From IMG/VR virus record IMGVR_UViG_3300046167_000447, positions 1 to 64,000 of that record: a DNA stretch of 64,000 nucleotides. One strand, written 5' to 3'. The stretch comes from a virus. Of the stretch, positions 39,617 through 48,071 are shown in pieces (the stretch's first letter is position 1; each line of letters opens with the position of its first letter). The translations under genes and the position numbers were made by a program. The notes under the pieces were generated by a model. The model did no database searches, had not been told where the DNA came from, and saw nothing but the letters and a program-made list of their open reading frames with translations.

Positions 39617-40423
39617 TTAAAATTTAGGAGATTGCTTAGTGTTCTTTCTGATTGTGTAAAGAGCTTCTTCTTTAGTAAACTTCTTCAATCTAGCATTAGC
39701 GCGTCTCAATTCGTTAAAATACTCTGCACGAGCACGTTGTTTTTCTACAGCAGGTACATTAGACTTGCGTTGGATAACCTTCAAGTACATATACTGACGT
39801 AGAGCCTCCTCTGTGTATACATGGATAGAAGGATTTGTTTCTAAAGCTGCGTCAGCGATATACTCTACAATTATTTCCTCAGCACCATTATTACTAGGTA
39901 ATTCTATTCTGTTTTGGTCGTAGTTTATTCTGAACTCGTTTCTAGCGTGAGCTCCTCCATATCCATACCAACGACCCTGTATGCTGTCGTATAAGTATCT
40001 AGCGTTTATGAAATCGTCAGCTATGATACCTGTAGGAGATTCACCAACAGTCTTAGCGTCTTCTCTTTCATACACCCCGTCGCCGTCTGAGTCTACAGGA
40101 TTACCGTCTGCATCTAGACAGTAGGTCATAGCCATGTTGATGTTGTTGTTTTCTTTGTACGTATAGACTAGACCGTTCTGAACTTCCCCTATCTTCTTGT
40201 AGTCTACAAAATCATCAGGTAGTTCAACTGTGTTTAACGTAGAGTTAACCTGCAAAGTAACAGACTTGATTCTACGCATTATGTCAAAACCTAGTTCACG
40301 AGCTCCACGAAGAGCTAAATTCCTTAAATGGTAATCAGGCACGTTAGAAGCGTAATCATCTTCTGAAGTTCCTAACATAAAGTCATTAACGACTTGTTCT
40401 ATTGTAACTAAGTTTCTAGCCAT
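39617..40423 (-). CDS. Head-tail connector / adaptor protein
   Basis: 268 residues. The pattern YHLRNLALRGARELGFDIMR, RIKSVTLQVNSTLNTVELPD, DFVDYKKIG is common to head-tail adaptors upstream of nozzle proteins in Bacteroidota podoviruses. The C-terminal helix is basic. Overlaps the upstream connector by 1 nt and is 3 nt from the nozzle-like gene. Likely forms the ring between portal and nozzle. Confidence 0.6.
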   Translation of the reverse strand: MARNLVTIEQVVNDFMLGTSEDDYASNVPDYHLRNLALRGARELGFDIMRRIKSVTLQVNSTLNTVELPDDFVDYKKIGEVQNGLVYTYKENNNINMAMTYCLDADGNPVDSDGDGVYEREDAKTVGESPTGIIADDFINARYLYDSIQGRWYGYGGAHARNEFRINYDQNRIELPSNNGAEEIIVEYIADAALETNPSIHVYTEEALRQYMYLKVIQRKSNVPAVEKQRARAEYFNELRRANARLKKFTKEEALYTIRKNTKQSPKF

Positions 40424-41197
40424 TATTCGTATCTTTTATTGGTTTCTTCAGACTGAGTGTATTGGAATACATCAGCTTGACGCAGACTAACTCCCATCAT
40501 TTTAGCTATTTCTAAGACTAGCTCAGGAACGTAATGGTCAGGTAGCTCAAAGTCTACAGTTGTGTTTATATCGTAAACCTCTTGGTTAGAAGCACTTACA
40601 GTGTATCCGAACTTAGGCTGCGAAGCTGTCTGAGCTCCCGTCAATGGATTAACCCCTTCAGGAGTTTTGTAGTATCTGAGTCTAATGTTCTCTATGCTAG
40701 TAGGAAATACTAGTATGTCTCTAGACACTAAAGCTACAGGTGTATCGATTGTAGGTGCTGACAAACTAGAACGAAGAATCATATCTAGCTTTGCTTCATC
40801 ATATACGATATCAATATGTTTTGTTTCTCTGTTTTTAACAGTTAATGTGGTCTCGTCTAGGTATTGGTCATCATTTGTCGTCATAGAGATGATTCTAGCC
40901 ATGTCTACGGGCTTTTCAAACAATCCTGAGGTGGATGTATCAACTGCAATAGTTAAGGTCTTAGAAAAGACGCTAATGTCTTCTTGTAATTGCTTTACTC
41001 TGTTCTTATCTCCACCACCGTCAACTTGACGTAATGAATTCTTTTTGTTTAGCTGAAACTCTTTAAATATGTCGTTAAACACTTTTACCTTGAGCGTGTG
41101 CTGCAAACGCATTAAACTGAGACGGAGATACCATACCTCTAGCATCCTTGTTAGCCAAGTCTCTAATAACGCTATATACTTCAAATACTGATGCCAT
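40423..41197 (-). CDS. Head-tail connector component (frameshifted)
   Basis: Reading from the ATG at 41197 gives MASVFEVYSVIRDLANKDAR and then SPSQFNAFAAHAQGK, but the frame stops after AHAQGKSV. Removing one base from the TTTT run at 41083-41086 joins it to the long frame VFNDIFKEFQLNKKNS onward, which ends at 40423, giving about 257 residues. The N-terminal part (NKD-RG...SPSQFN) is a conserved opening of a Bacteroidota podovirus connector protein, so the gene is 1 nt out of frame here. Sequencing error or a real lesion; see findings. Confidence 0.7.
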
Positions 41198-41214
41198 AAT
41201 TATTACTTATGATG

Positions 41215-41222
41215 CAAATATA
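41215..41222 (-). promoter_or_regulatory. Late promoter -7 box for the connector-nozzle operon
   Basis: Minus strand GTATATTTGC, 18 nt upstream of the ATG at 41197. A terminator for the preceding unit lies just upstream (41249-41276), so this starts a new transcript. That also supports 41197 as the true start. Confidence 0.7.
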
Positions 41223-41248
41223 CGAAATTATAGCTAGACGATAGCAAC

Positions 41249-41276
41249 AAAAAAGAGCGAGACGTTAGCCCCACTC
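41249..41276 (-). terminator. Leftward intrinsic terminator
   Basis: On the minus strand GAGTGGGGC/GTCTCGCTC (9 pairs, three G-T) with loop TAAC, then TTTTTT. Separates the capsid-side unit ending at 41304 from the connector operon. Confidence 0.75.
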
Positions 41277-41303
41277 TTTCGTTATTTGTCTATGTAATGT
41301 CTA

Positions 41304-42137
41304 TTACAATTCTCCTAACTGACGCTCTAATTCGTCACGTACAGGGTTTCCTTTATCTGTCATTAAGAATCTAGTGAAGACATCGGTAGTGTTTTTGCCC
41401 TAACGGTGTAGGCATAATCAAGGTATTAGAATCGTGCCAATACATACCGTCTTCTGTTTCTCTTAGAATCTGAAAGTCAATAGCAGTAATAATATCTGCC
41501 TTTAAGCGAACAACAGGGCTATCTACTAGACCCATGAAAGACGCAGGGTTAGCCTTTGCCTTGTTGCTAGTAGAGCTCTTTTAATTTCAATACTTGACAT
41601 ATCTGCTGAAATGCCATACGATAAAGCGATAGGAATAAGAGCGTCTAGCTCGCTAGTCTTGATTACAGCTATAGCATCGTGCAACGCAAACTCATTTTCA
41701 AGTTCCTTGGCAGCGTCTACCTCAGTGTTAACTTCATTAAATAGACTACCTCCGTTTGCTGTGTTGTCAGGATGTAAACGTAAATATGCTAATAAAGAAG
41801 GACTAGTGTGTTCAACAACTAAAGAGCCTTCAGTAAATACAATCTGCTCTCTGCGTGCAGCGTCAGACTGTTCTTCTTTAAATATAGATTTTTCAGCAGG
41901 ACAGAACCGTAATTCACGATTGTATCCTTTCTCTTCATCAAATACAACAATGTTGTTTTGTCGTAACTTCATCCAAATACCACCACCTGTAACTACGCTG
42001 AACACTACAGGCTTTGGTGCTGATGGTTTGCGTGATGTAGGGGTTTTCTTGGGGGCTACGTTTTTAGCTCCCTTTAATGTAGGTTGAGCAACCTTAGGTT
42101 TGTTTGTGCTCTTGCGAGCTACTTTCTTTTCTGCCAT
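41304..42137 (-). CDS. Virion-associated protein downstream of MCP (two frameshifts)
   Basis: The N-terminal 180 residues (basic Lys/Pro/Thr-rich start, then VVFSVVTGGGIWMKLRQNNI) are open from 42137. The frame then breaks at the TTTT run 41579-41582 (one base too few) and at the CCC run 41398-41400 (one base too many). Correcting both gives SSTSNKAKANPASFMGLVDS, then MYWHDSNTLIMPTPLGKNTT and a natural end ELERQLGEL at 41304, about 277 residues in all. A terminator follows. Likely a structural protein encoded after the MCP; family not identified. Confidence 0.6.
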
Positions 42138-42166
42138 GATGCAATTAAATTAAATTATTATTGTCG

Positions 42167-42174
42167 CAAATATA
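42167..42174 (-). promoter_or_regulatory. Late promoter -7 box
   Basis: Minus strand GTATATTTGC, 30 nt before the start at 42137, immediately after the MCP terminator. A TTTG lies 14 nt further upstream, closer than usual. Confidence 0.65.
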
Positions 42175-42203
42175 CGAAATTTTTGTTACAAAGTTTTAAG
42201 CAT

Positions 42204-42225
42204 AAAGAAAGGGGCATAAAGCCCC
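42204..42225 (-). terminator. Terminator after MCP
   Basis: Minus strand GGGGC TTTAT GCCCC followed by TTTCTTT, starting 28 nt after the MCP stop. Limits read-through from the most abundant late gene. Confidence 0.75.
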
Positions 42226-42252
42226 CTCCTAAATAATATATGTTGTAAGTTA

Positions 42253-43536
42253 TTACTTCAACAATACGTGACGGTTCGCAGCACGAGTGATTAAGTTACA
42301 CTCAGTACGGTAGTTGAACTGAGCAGCATCAACAGTACCGTTCTTAGCACCTAGTACAGAACCTGTTAACCAATGCTCCATTTCACGGCTGTAACCGTTA
42401 GAAGCCTTGTAGTTAAGCTCTAGAGCAGGAGACTTGTCACCTGTCTTAGCATCAGCAACCATAGCCATAGGAATCATAACACCCTTAGCAACAGACGCTC
42501 CTGAAGCACCTAAAAGAGTTGGGTCGTTAAGAAGTTTCCAATCATGCTTGTGGAAAGTGTAACCACCACGTCCGAATGATTTGAATCCTAATTCAACAGC
42601 CATATTCTTGTCATTGTTGAATGCACCGTAAGCGTTAGCTAGACCGCCTTCACCTGCTAGACCTGAAACCATATCGTCGATAGCTAAATCAACTGCACGG
42701 TTAACATACATAGCGTACTCAGAGTTAGCACCTTGCTTGTCCAATTGTACGATTATGTCATCAATAGCAGTAAGACCGTTAGAACCCATGTTTCCAACAA
42801 AGTCAGCATCGATAAGACCACGGTCTTCGATAGCAGCGAAGTAACCTTCACCTGAAGTAAGACCTGCAACACCTGACTCCTGACCTAGCAATAGCATCAT
42901 TTCACGCTTGTCGATAAAACGCTTACGAGTATCACCTTCAGACTTCAAGTACCACTTGAACTCACCACCGCCTAAGTCTACCCAACCGATGTTAGTCGCT
43001 TGAGAACCTGAAACAGCGTAAGTTTCTTTCATAATCATGAAGCTGTTAGTGCGCTTAGTAACCCCACTTTCTAAGTAAGCAGAACCTTGGTCAGAGCCTT
43101 GCTCGTACAAGTTACCAATAATAGGGTAGTCGCCGTCTGTGATAGAAGTCAAAGCACTTCCGTCAGTCAAGTCTACCATTGCAGTACCGTTGTAGAAAGC
43201 ACGAGTGCTTCCAATTAATACAACGTCGTTAGCACGGATTGCAGAACCCGTTGCAGGAACATTTGAAGTAATTGCACCTACAGCGTGTAGACGACCTTCT
43301 TCCCAAAAAGTAACGTCATCTTGAACAGCTTGTGCTTTAGTAGCACCTACCATTTTCAAGAATCCTGTGATACCTTGGTCACCGAAAGTTTTAATAAGAG
43401 CAGAACGGTTGTCAGGTTTCCCTAAATCACCGTCTAACAAGTCAGCTAGTGACGTGTAGTTTGCAGCAGAAGGAGTAGGAGCACCGTAGCCTGTACCTAG
43501 TCCGTTTCCACCTTGGGCATTATTTGTTAAAGCCAT
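42253..43536 (-). CDS. Major capsid protein
   Basis: 427 residues. Assigned from context and pattern: it follows an acidic scaffold-like gene, has its own terminator, and its composition (balanced, Ala/Gly-rich, few Cys) and features such as ALIKTFGDQGITGFLKMVGA near the N-terminus and the FGRGGYTFHKHDWKLLNDPT region fit HK97-fold capsids of Bacteroidota podoviruses. No separate protease or delta domain is visible. Confidence 0.75.
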   Translation of the reverse strand: MALTNNAQGGNGLGTGYGAPTPSAANYTSLADLLDGDLGKPDNRSALIKTFGDQGITGFLKMVGATKAQAVQDDVTFWEEGRLHAVGAITSNVPATGSAIRANDVVLIGSTRAFYNGTAMVDLTDGSALTSITDGDYPIIGNLYEQGSDQGSAYLESGVTKRTNSFMIMKETYAVSGSQATNIGWVDLGGGEFKWYLKSEGDTRKRFIDKREMMLLLGQESGVAGLTSGEGYFAAIEDRGLIDADFVGNMGSNGLTAIDDIIVQLDKQGANSEYAMYVNRAVDLAIDDMVSGLAGEGGLANAYGAFNNDKNMAVELGFKSFGRGGYTFHKHDWKLLNDPTLLGASGASVAKGVMIPMAMVADAKTGDKSPALELNYKASNGYSREMEHWLTGSVLGAKNGTVDAAQFNYRTECNLITRAANRHVLLK

Positions 43537-43573
43537 AATAAAGTTTGTTTAAAAAAAATAGTTATTGTTGTTT

Positions 43574-44740
43574 CTAAAATTTAATACGCATGGTATCTTC
43601 GCCACCACGCAAAGCGTTTAGAACCTGTTGTCTGACTTTATCTTGAGCCGAGGCTGCATCAACTGTTTGACTTCTTTCGGGATTTGGAGAAGATGGATTA
43701 ATCGCATCTTGCACTACTCTAGACTGACCATCAGACATTCCCTGTGCGTAGATTGAGGCAGCAATGCTGTCTATGTTATCTATGATTGCACGGTGTGCAG
43801 ACAGTGTGTCAAAGTCCCAATTCCCTGAGTTGTCAACATATTGGTCGAAAAACTCATCCAACTTGGAGTTCTTGTCCTTCAGAGTAGATTTGTATTCGTC
43901 AGTCATGCCAAAGCTAAAAGACTTATCACCCCCTAGCGAGAATTCTAAAGAATCTATTGCATCGACTTCTTCTGACATACTACTTACCCACTCTTCAGTA
44001 ATAGGGCTTTCAAGTTCTTCTTCACCTGCGAATTCATTAGTCTGCATTGGAGCAGCATAAGATTCACGAATAGTGTCGAGTTCCTCTCTAGCCTTTTGAG
44101 CGTCCATCTTTAGATTCAACTTACCGATACGCAATTCATTTTCAGAATGCATATCCTCGTCCATTTTGTACTTATCGCCTAATAAGAGTTGCGCTTCCTC
44201 GTTAGACATATCAGGAAAGTCCTGCTTGAGTTTAGCTGTCATTACAGTCATATCGTCCATTTCAGACGGATTAAAAGACTGATAAGTAAACCAATCATCA
44301 ACAGAGCGACCTGTTTCTTGTACAAAATCAGCGATAGCCTTAACCTGTGGGTCAAGTTCAGTTGGCTCTAGATTTTGCTCAGGTTCAAGCATACCTCTAA
44401 GTTCATCAATGCTGTTTGCCTCAGTCCCTAACATTTCATTAAAAGACATTAACAAATCCTCACTGTTTATCTCTTCAGTAGGCTCTATATTTTCATTTGC
44501 TTGTAGAGTATTTAACTCAGGCTCTAAACCTTCATTATCAACTTCTAATGGCTCGTCAGCAACAACAGGCTCATTCCCTTCAGTCACTTCCTCACCGCCA
44601 AGCGGTTCATTTTGTAAAGAACTTTCAGGCTGTTCTCCATCTTGTGGTGTAGCCGCCTCTGCTTGTCCTGCTAAGTCTTCAGGGGAATCACCGAAGCTCA
44701 TTCCCATGCTGCTTAGAGCACTTTCTAAATCGTTACTCAT
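43574..44740 (-). CDS. Capsid scaffolding protein
   Basis: 388 residues, very acidic (a Glu/Asp/Gln-rich first 110 residues) and then helical, with a basic C-terminal tip (LRGGEDTMRIKF). This charge pattern and the position directly before the MCP are typical of phage scaffolds, which bind the capsid through a basic C-terminal end. First gene of a promoter-terminator unit with the MCP. Confidence 0.75.
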   Translation of the reverse strand: MSNDLESALSSMGMSFGDSPEDLAGQAEAATPQDGEQPESSLQNEPLGGEEVTEGNEPVVADEPLEVDNEGLEPELNTLQANENIEPTEEINSEDLLMSFNEMLGTEANSIDELRGMLEPEQNLEPTELDPQVKAIADFVQETGRSVDDWFTYQSFNPSEMDDMTVMTAKLKQDFPDMSNEEAQLLLGDKYKMDEDMHSENELRIGKLNLKMDAQKAREELDTIRESYAAPMQTNEFAGEEELESPITEEWVSSMSEEVDAIDSLEFSLGGDKSFSFGMTDEYKSTLKDKNSKLDEFFDQYVDNSGNWDFDTLSAHRAIIDNIDSIAASIYAQGMSDGQSRVVQDAINPSSPNPERSQTVDAASAQDKVRQQVLNALRGGEDTMRIKF

Positions 44741-44764
44741 AATGAATTGAATTTACTTATTGTG

Positions 44765-44772
44765 CAAATATA
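44765..44772 (-). promoter_or_regulatory. Late promoter -7 box for scaffold-MCP unit
   Basis: Minus strand GTATATTTGC, 25 nt before the start at 44740. No clear -33 TTG at 19-20 nt. Confidence 0.65.
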
Positions 44773-44816
44773 CAAAAACTTTTTTAATAAAACATTTGGA
44801 AGTTTGGTTTTTTATA

Positions 44817-44883
44817 CACACGTGTGCGCTATATCATATACCATGGTTCTAGTAGTTGCATTATATGCAACAACTACTAGAAC
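44817..44883 (+). promoter_or_regulatory. Palindrome + TATATCATATACCAT + bulged hairpin (copy 2)
   Basis: CACACGTGTG palindrome (44817-44826), TATATCATATACCAT (44830-44844), one spacer base, then a hairpin: outer 9-bp stem (44846-44854 with 44875-44883), inner 7-bp stem GTTGCAT/ATGCAAC (44855-44861 with 44865-44871) and a 3-nt bulge AAC (44872-44874). Identical plan to 10070-10142 but with different stem sequences. It drives, or marks the start of, the + strand lysis island. Confidence 0.6.
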
Positions 44884-44982
44884 AATAAAGACATAGTATT
44901 CACAGTATATAATTATTTATGTGTTTTACTTGTTTTTTAGTTAAGAGTTGTTTATATTAGAATTGTAACAAAAAGGAAAATT

Positions 44983-45282
44983 ATGAAAAAGTTGTTAGTT
45001 TGTTTAAGTTTGATTGTTTTTTCAAGCTGTTCTATACTACCTGTTAGACAAACAGAATCAGAATGGGTAAGTATCATAAACGTATGGGATTCTGATATAA
45101 CTAAAGCACAGGCTAAGTTAATGAATGATTTCATGGAGAACAGTGTAGATTCTACTTGGACAGATACAGATGATGGTTGGATTAATGTTCACGGAACTAA
45201 TGCAGCATTTGACACCGTAGTGGTGCAGGAGACAAGCCCTGAAGGTAAAAAAGGACATCAAATGTTATATTGGAAAGAGTAA
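44983..45282 (+). CDS. Lipoprotein, possible outer-membrane spanin
   Basis: 99 residues. The signal peptide MKKLLVCLSLIVFSSC ends in a good lipobox (FSSC, Cys16), so the mature protein is lipidated. The remainder is soluble and acidic, with several Trp. First gene of a four-gene + strand unit ending in a cell-wall amidase, so an o-spanin or u-spanin-like role is plausible. Not proline-rich like Rz1, so the function stays open. Confidence 0.65.
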   Translation: MKKLLVCLSLIVFSSCSILPVRQTESEWVSIINVWDSDITKAQAKLMNDFMENSVDSTWTDTDDGWINVHGTNAAFDTVVVQETSPEGKKGHQMLYWKE

Positions 45283-45295
45283 ATAACAGATTAAT

Positions 45296-45445
45296 ATGCA
45301 AGAGCTAAACGAAAAAGATATGGAGCGTTATGAGACAATGTCCAACGCTCGTCTTGAAGGAGAGTCTTTCGAAGACTATAAACAACGAAGAGTAATTACA
45401 AACAGAATGATTAAACAATACCTAAAAGGAAGAAGAATAAAATGA
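45296..45445 (+). CDS. Small charged protein
   Basis: 49 residues, fully helical, charged (MQELNEKDMERYETMSNARL then basic KQYLKGRRIK). Overlaps the next start by ATGA. Part of the lysis island; no family recognised. Confidence 0.55.
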   Translation: MQELNEKDMERYETMSNARLEGESFEDYKQRRVITNRMIKQYLKGRRIK

Positions 45446-45612
45446 GTAAAGAACTAAAAACGATTAAAAAAAGAGAAGAAGAAGCTGTAACCCTTTACAA
45501 TAAGGTAGCTAAAGAGATAGTTAGTCGCAACGAAGACAGGAAGGAAATAGTAGATGCGTGGGATTCCATTAGACCGCAGTTTGAAGATGCTTTTCGTTCA
45601 ATCCTTAAATAA
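45442..45612 (+). CDS. Small helical protein
   Basis: 56 residues, helical with mixed charge (MSKELKTIKKREEEAVTLYN onward). ATGA overlap with the upstream gene and 8 nt before the amidase gene. Could regulate lysis or be a chaperone for the amidase; nothing specific seen. Confidence 0.55.
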   Translation: MSKELKTIKKREEEAVTLYNKVAKEIVSRNEDRKEIVDAWDSIRPQFEDAFRSILK

Positions 45613-45620
45613 AGTATAAA

Positions 45621-46037
45621 ATGAGACCAATAAACAAGATAATACTACACAGCACATACACACCTGAGGGTCGTGAGCACGATGTAGAAGACATTAGAGC
45701 TTGGCACATAGCTAGAGGATGGAAGGATATAGGTTATCACTACTTGATTCAGTTAGATGGTACTATAGAGCAGGGTCGTCCTTTAGACAATATAGGAGCT
45801 CATGCCAAAGGATACAACCAAGGTAGCATAGGTCTCGTTTATGTCGGAGGGATGTCATCTAGCGGAAGGACACCACAAGACACTAGAACACCTGAACAGA
45901 TTAAGTCTATAAGTAAATTGGTTGATAGTCTGAACTTGGTTTTAGGCGGGAACTTGACCGTAATGGGTCACAACGAGGTTAGCTCTAAGGCTTGTCCTTG
46001 TTTCGATGTAGCAGAGGAATTCCCTCAGTACAGATAA
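45621..46037 (+). CDS. N-acetylmuramoyl-L-alanine amidase (T7 lysozyme-like endolysin)
   Basis: 138 residues, the size of T7 lysozyme. Amidase_2 fold: zinc ligand His10 (IILHST), GYHYLI (Tyr39), IGAHAKGYNQGSIGLVYVGG, and VMGHNEVSSKACPCFDV, where His117 and Cys125 match the T7 zinc ligands. It cleaves the MurNAc-L-Ala bond of peptidoglycan at lysis. T7 lysozyme also inhibits T7 RNA polymerase, but no such polymerase is encoded here. No signal peptide, so it needs the holin. Confidence 0.85.
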   Translation: MRPINKIILHSTYTPEGREHDVEDIRAWHIARGWKDIGYHYLIQLDGTIEQGRPLDNIGAHAKGYNQGSIGLVYVGGMSSSGRTPQDTRTPEQIKSISKLVDSLNLVLGGNLTVMGHNEVSSKACPCFDVAEEFPQYR

Positions 46038-46042
46038 AGAGA

Positions 46043-46060
46043 AAGGGGCTAATGCCCCTT
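46043..46060 (+). terminator. Bidirectional terminator
   Basis: AAGGGGC TAAT GCCCCTT with T-rich flanks on both strands (CTTCTATTTT rightward, TTTCTCTTT leftward). Ends both the + strand lysis unit and the convergent - strand unit of small basic genes. Confidence 0.75.
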
Positions 46061-46063
46061 CTT

Positions 46064-46303
46064 CTATTTTCTAAATCTTCTTACTAGCCTAGCTATCCTC
46101 TTAGGCTGTTTTACAAACTGTTTACCTTTCTTATTACCCTTAGCTTTAGCTGCATTTGTTGAAGCCTTCTCTTCAGGTGTTAACGCATTCCAAGCAGCCT
46201 TAGGCAGATACCTTTTCTTTCCTTCAGACTTAGAGCCATCCGATGTAGTCCACTGTTGAGATGTCCATTTACGTAGACTCTTTTGTGATTTACTTAGACT
46301 CAT
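46064..46303 (-). CDS. Small basic virion-associated type protein
   Basis: 79 residues, very basic (KRIARLVRRFRK end). KRYLPKAAWNALTPEEKAST then NAAKAKGNKKGKQFVKQPK resembles small basic proteins (DUF5872-like pattern) found in large viruses and marine phages. Could bind packaged DNA. Overlaps the upstream gene by 1 nt. Confidence 0.6.
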   Translation of the reverse strand: MSLSKSQKSLRKWTSQQWTTSDGSKSEGKKRYLPKAAWNALTPEEKASTNAAKAKGNKKGKQFVKQPKRIARLVRRFRK

Positions 46304-46617
46304 TAGTTTCTGTATCCTCCTCCGTTCTCTTTGTATCGCTTTGCTAAAAGCTGTGCCTTACGGGCAGACCATTGTCCTGCGCGACCACCTTTAGTCCCTG
46401 CCATAATTCTATTAAACAGATTCTTTCGCATAGTCGGCTTAGTGTAGTTTCCTGCCTCGTTTACTTTAGATTTAGTTTTCCCTCCTTTATCGTACTTAGG
46501 CTTATCGTGACCATACCCTTGTCTCTTTAAACGCAAGTGGTCAGCCATAGTCTTAGCCATGACAGCCTTCTTGCCCTTGTACATCATGTGAGGCTTAAAC
46601 TTTTTCTTTACGTTCAT
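46303..46617 (-). CDS. Small basic protein
   Basis: 104 residues, Lys-rich throughout. The C-terminal GRAGQWSARKAQLLAKRYKE then NGGGY is a motif shared by short basic proteins of many marine phages (function unknown). ATGA-type overlap with the frame-restored HNH gene upstream supports both reading frames. Confidence 0.6.
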   Translation of the reverse strand: MNVKKKFKPHMMYKGKKAVMAKTMADHLRLKRQGYGHDKPKYDKGGKTKSKVNEAGNYTKPTMRKNLFNRIMAGTKGGRAGQWSARKAQLLAKRYKENGGGYRN

Positions 46618-46884
46618 TTTTTTGCTCTGTTTTTAGACTTTGTCAAAACCCCTAGATTTGCTCTAGAGTTATTCTGTAGGATTTCCATCTTTATGGTCTA
46701 CGTCTTTTCCGTCACCCTTCTTAACTAATCCTAATGAAGCCAAAGCTCTACGAGCCATGTTTCTACTTGAACGGTTTTTACGCTGTTCTGATTTAGCATT
46801 ATACCCCTTGTCGTATTTAGCCTTTTTAGCTTTAGCTTCAGGGTTATTGTTATAGAATGTTTGGGTTCTTTTTGCCATTACCAC
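46614..46884 (-). CDS. HNH-like small protein, frameshifted
   Basis: From the start at 46884 the frame reads to GDGKDVDHKDGNPTE and stops at 46669. A +1 shift near 46672-46677 continues with NNSRANLGVLTKSKNRAKK to a TGA that overlaps the next start (ATGA). The joined DHKDGNPTNNSRANLGVLTK matches the core of HNH motifs (DHxDGNPxNNxxxNL). So an intact about 90-residue HNH-type protein appears to be broken by one base. The start could also be the ATG two codons downstream (46878). Confidence 0.6.
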
Positions 46885-47393
46885 TTTACCTTATTAGCAA
46901 CAGCTGTACACATATCAACAAACTCTTCTTGAGTATATCGCTGTTTGCACATATTAACCATCTTATGAACCCACTGAACATTTCCTTCAATGTATCCTTT
47001 TGATGAATCTATTCTATCTAAAGACGCTGTATTGCCGTTTACCTCCATAGCATCAATATCCCAATCTGTTAAAGCACATTTAAAGTCTTGTTCAATCAAC
47101 AAGTCTGCTAGATATTCAAACGTAACGTCCCAATCCAAATCTCTTAAATCTGCGTTTACTTTGTATTTACGGCAGAAAGACTCTCTTAAAACATCCTTTA
47201 CCCAACCCTTGTGAGAATTATTCTCAGGTTTTTTATTAGAGCAAGGTTTGCATTCCTTTCCCTCATTGTATGATGTAACAGCATAGTTACGCCTCAGATA
47301 TGATTGCATATCGCCACAACTAGGACACGGTTTATACCAACGTCCATCTTCGCCTTTATATACTTTTTTTGGTAATTCTAAAGGGAAAGCCAT
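46878..47393 (-). CDS. HNH endonuclease
   Basis: 171 residues from the ATG at 47393. An N-terminal C-x2-C...C-x2-C zinc pair (CPSCG, CKPC) is followed by the HNH core CALTDWDI, then ASLDRIDSSKGYIEGNVQWV and a downstream MVNMCKQ. The LDRIDss-GY---NvqwV motif is typical of phage HNH nucleases. It may act in packaging or as a homing-type nuclease. Its start lies inside the next gene's end (overlap of about 16 nt). Confidence 0.75.
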   Translation of the reverse strand: MAFPLELPKKVYKGEDGRWYKPCPSCGDMQSYLRRNYAVTSYNEGKECKPCSNKKPENNSHKGWVKDVLRESFCRKYKVNADLRDLDWDVTFEYLADLLIEQDFKCALTDWDIDAMEVNGNTASLDRIDSSKGYIEGNVQWVHKMVNMCKQRYTQEEFVDMCTAVANKVKW

Positions 47394-47701
47394 AATGGTA
47401 GTATTAGAATCCACTTAACTTTATTAGCCCAATAAGCTGCACTTAAAACTCCTTTAGCTATGTTTCTAGCGTGACGAGCTTTAAAACTCTTTCTTCGGTT
47501 TCTGTGTGACTTAGACTCACCCTGTTTTTTAGGAGAGCCTGACACGCCTTGTTGACCGAATCGTATAGTCTTTACAGTGCTCCCTGACTTAGCTACAACA
47601 ACGTGAGACTTAGTAGGATGGCTAGGGGTACGTTTTGGTTTGTTGTACCCGCTAACACCTATCCTTTTAAGAACACCATCTTTTTTCTTTACAGAAGCCA
47701 T
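47378..47701 (-). CDS. Small basic conserved phage protein
   Basis: 107 residues, basic. GYNKPKRTPSHPTKSHVVVA, TVKTIRFGQQGVSGSPKKQG and ARHARNIAKGVLSAAYWANK then VKW is a strongly recurring pattern in phages and plastid-related viruses (DUF6321-like), function unknown. Here the C-terminus continues with ILILPLWLSL, read into the HNH gene, so the annotated end may be longer than the family's natural end. Confidence 0.65.
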   Translation of the reverse strand: MASVKKKDGVLKRIGVSGYNKPKRTPSHPTKSHVVVAKSGSTVKTIRFGQQGVSGSPKKQGESKSHRNRRKSFKARHARNIAKGVLSAAYWANKVKWILILPLWLSL

Positions 47702-47704
47702 TAT

Positions 47705-48031
47705 TTATTTATCGCTTACGCTTTTAGGAAAACCATAACTAGCTAATCTATCTTTAGTAGCTTTCGCTTTAGCCCGCTTAAAATTTTCATCTGTTCTGTC
47801 CATCCATTTTTCTTTCAAATAACGACTCGCTGTTATTCCGTCTTTTATATCATTCTTATATGCCCGTTCTTTATCAGCTTTTTTATTATGAGCTACAATA
47901 TAGGCTTGCTCTTTTTTACTTGGTATGCCTCCGCCTTTGTTGTATTTAGGGATGTTGTTTTTTCTTGTTTTACGCGCCTTTGGTGCGGCAGCCCCTTTCT
48001 TTTTGGTTAGCTTTTTCTTTACTACTTTCAT
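47705..48031 (-). CDS. Small basic lysine-rich protein
   Basis: 108 residues, Lys/Arg-rich with two KK clusters at the N-terminus and charged helices after residue 40. Similar in composition to its neighbours at 46303 and 48072; all three start MKVVKKK- or MNVKKK-like, suggesting duplication. May bind DNA. Confidence 0.55.
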   Translation of the reverse strand: MKVVKKKLTKKKGAAAPKARKTRKNNIPKYNKGGGIPSKKEQAYIVAHNKKADKERAYKNDIKDGITASRYLKEKWMDRTDENFKRAKAKATKDRLASYGFPKSVSDK

Positions 48032-48071
48032 GTTACTTGTTTTTTAAGATATTAATTCCTTACTTTACTAG

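Noticed and set aside
40423-41184. Start at 41184 for the connector gene
   Set aside because: The residues before VKVFND in that frame (MKYIALLETWLTRM...) look like out-of-frame sequence; the true N-terminus is in another frame from 41197.
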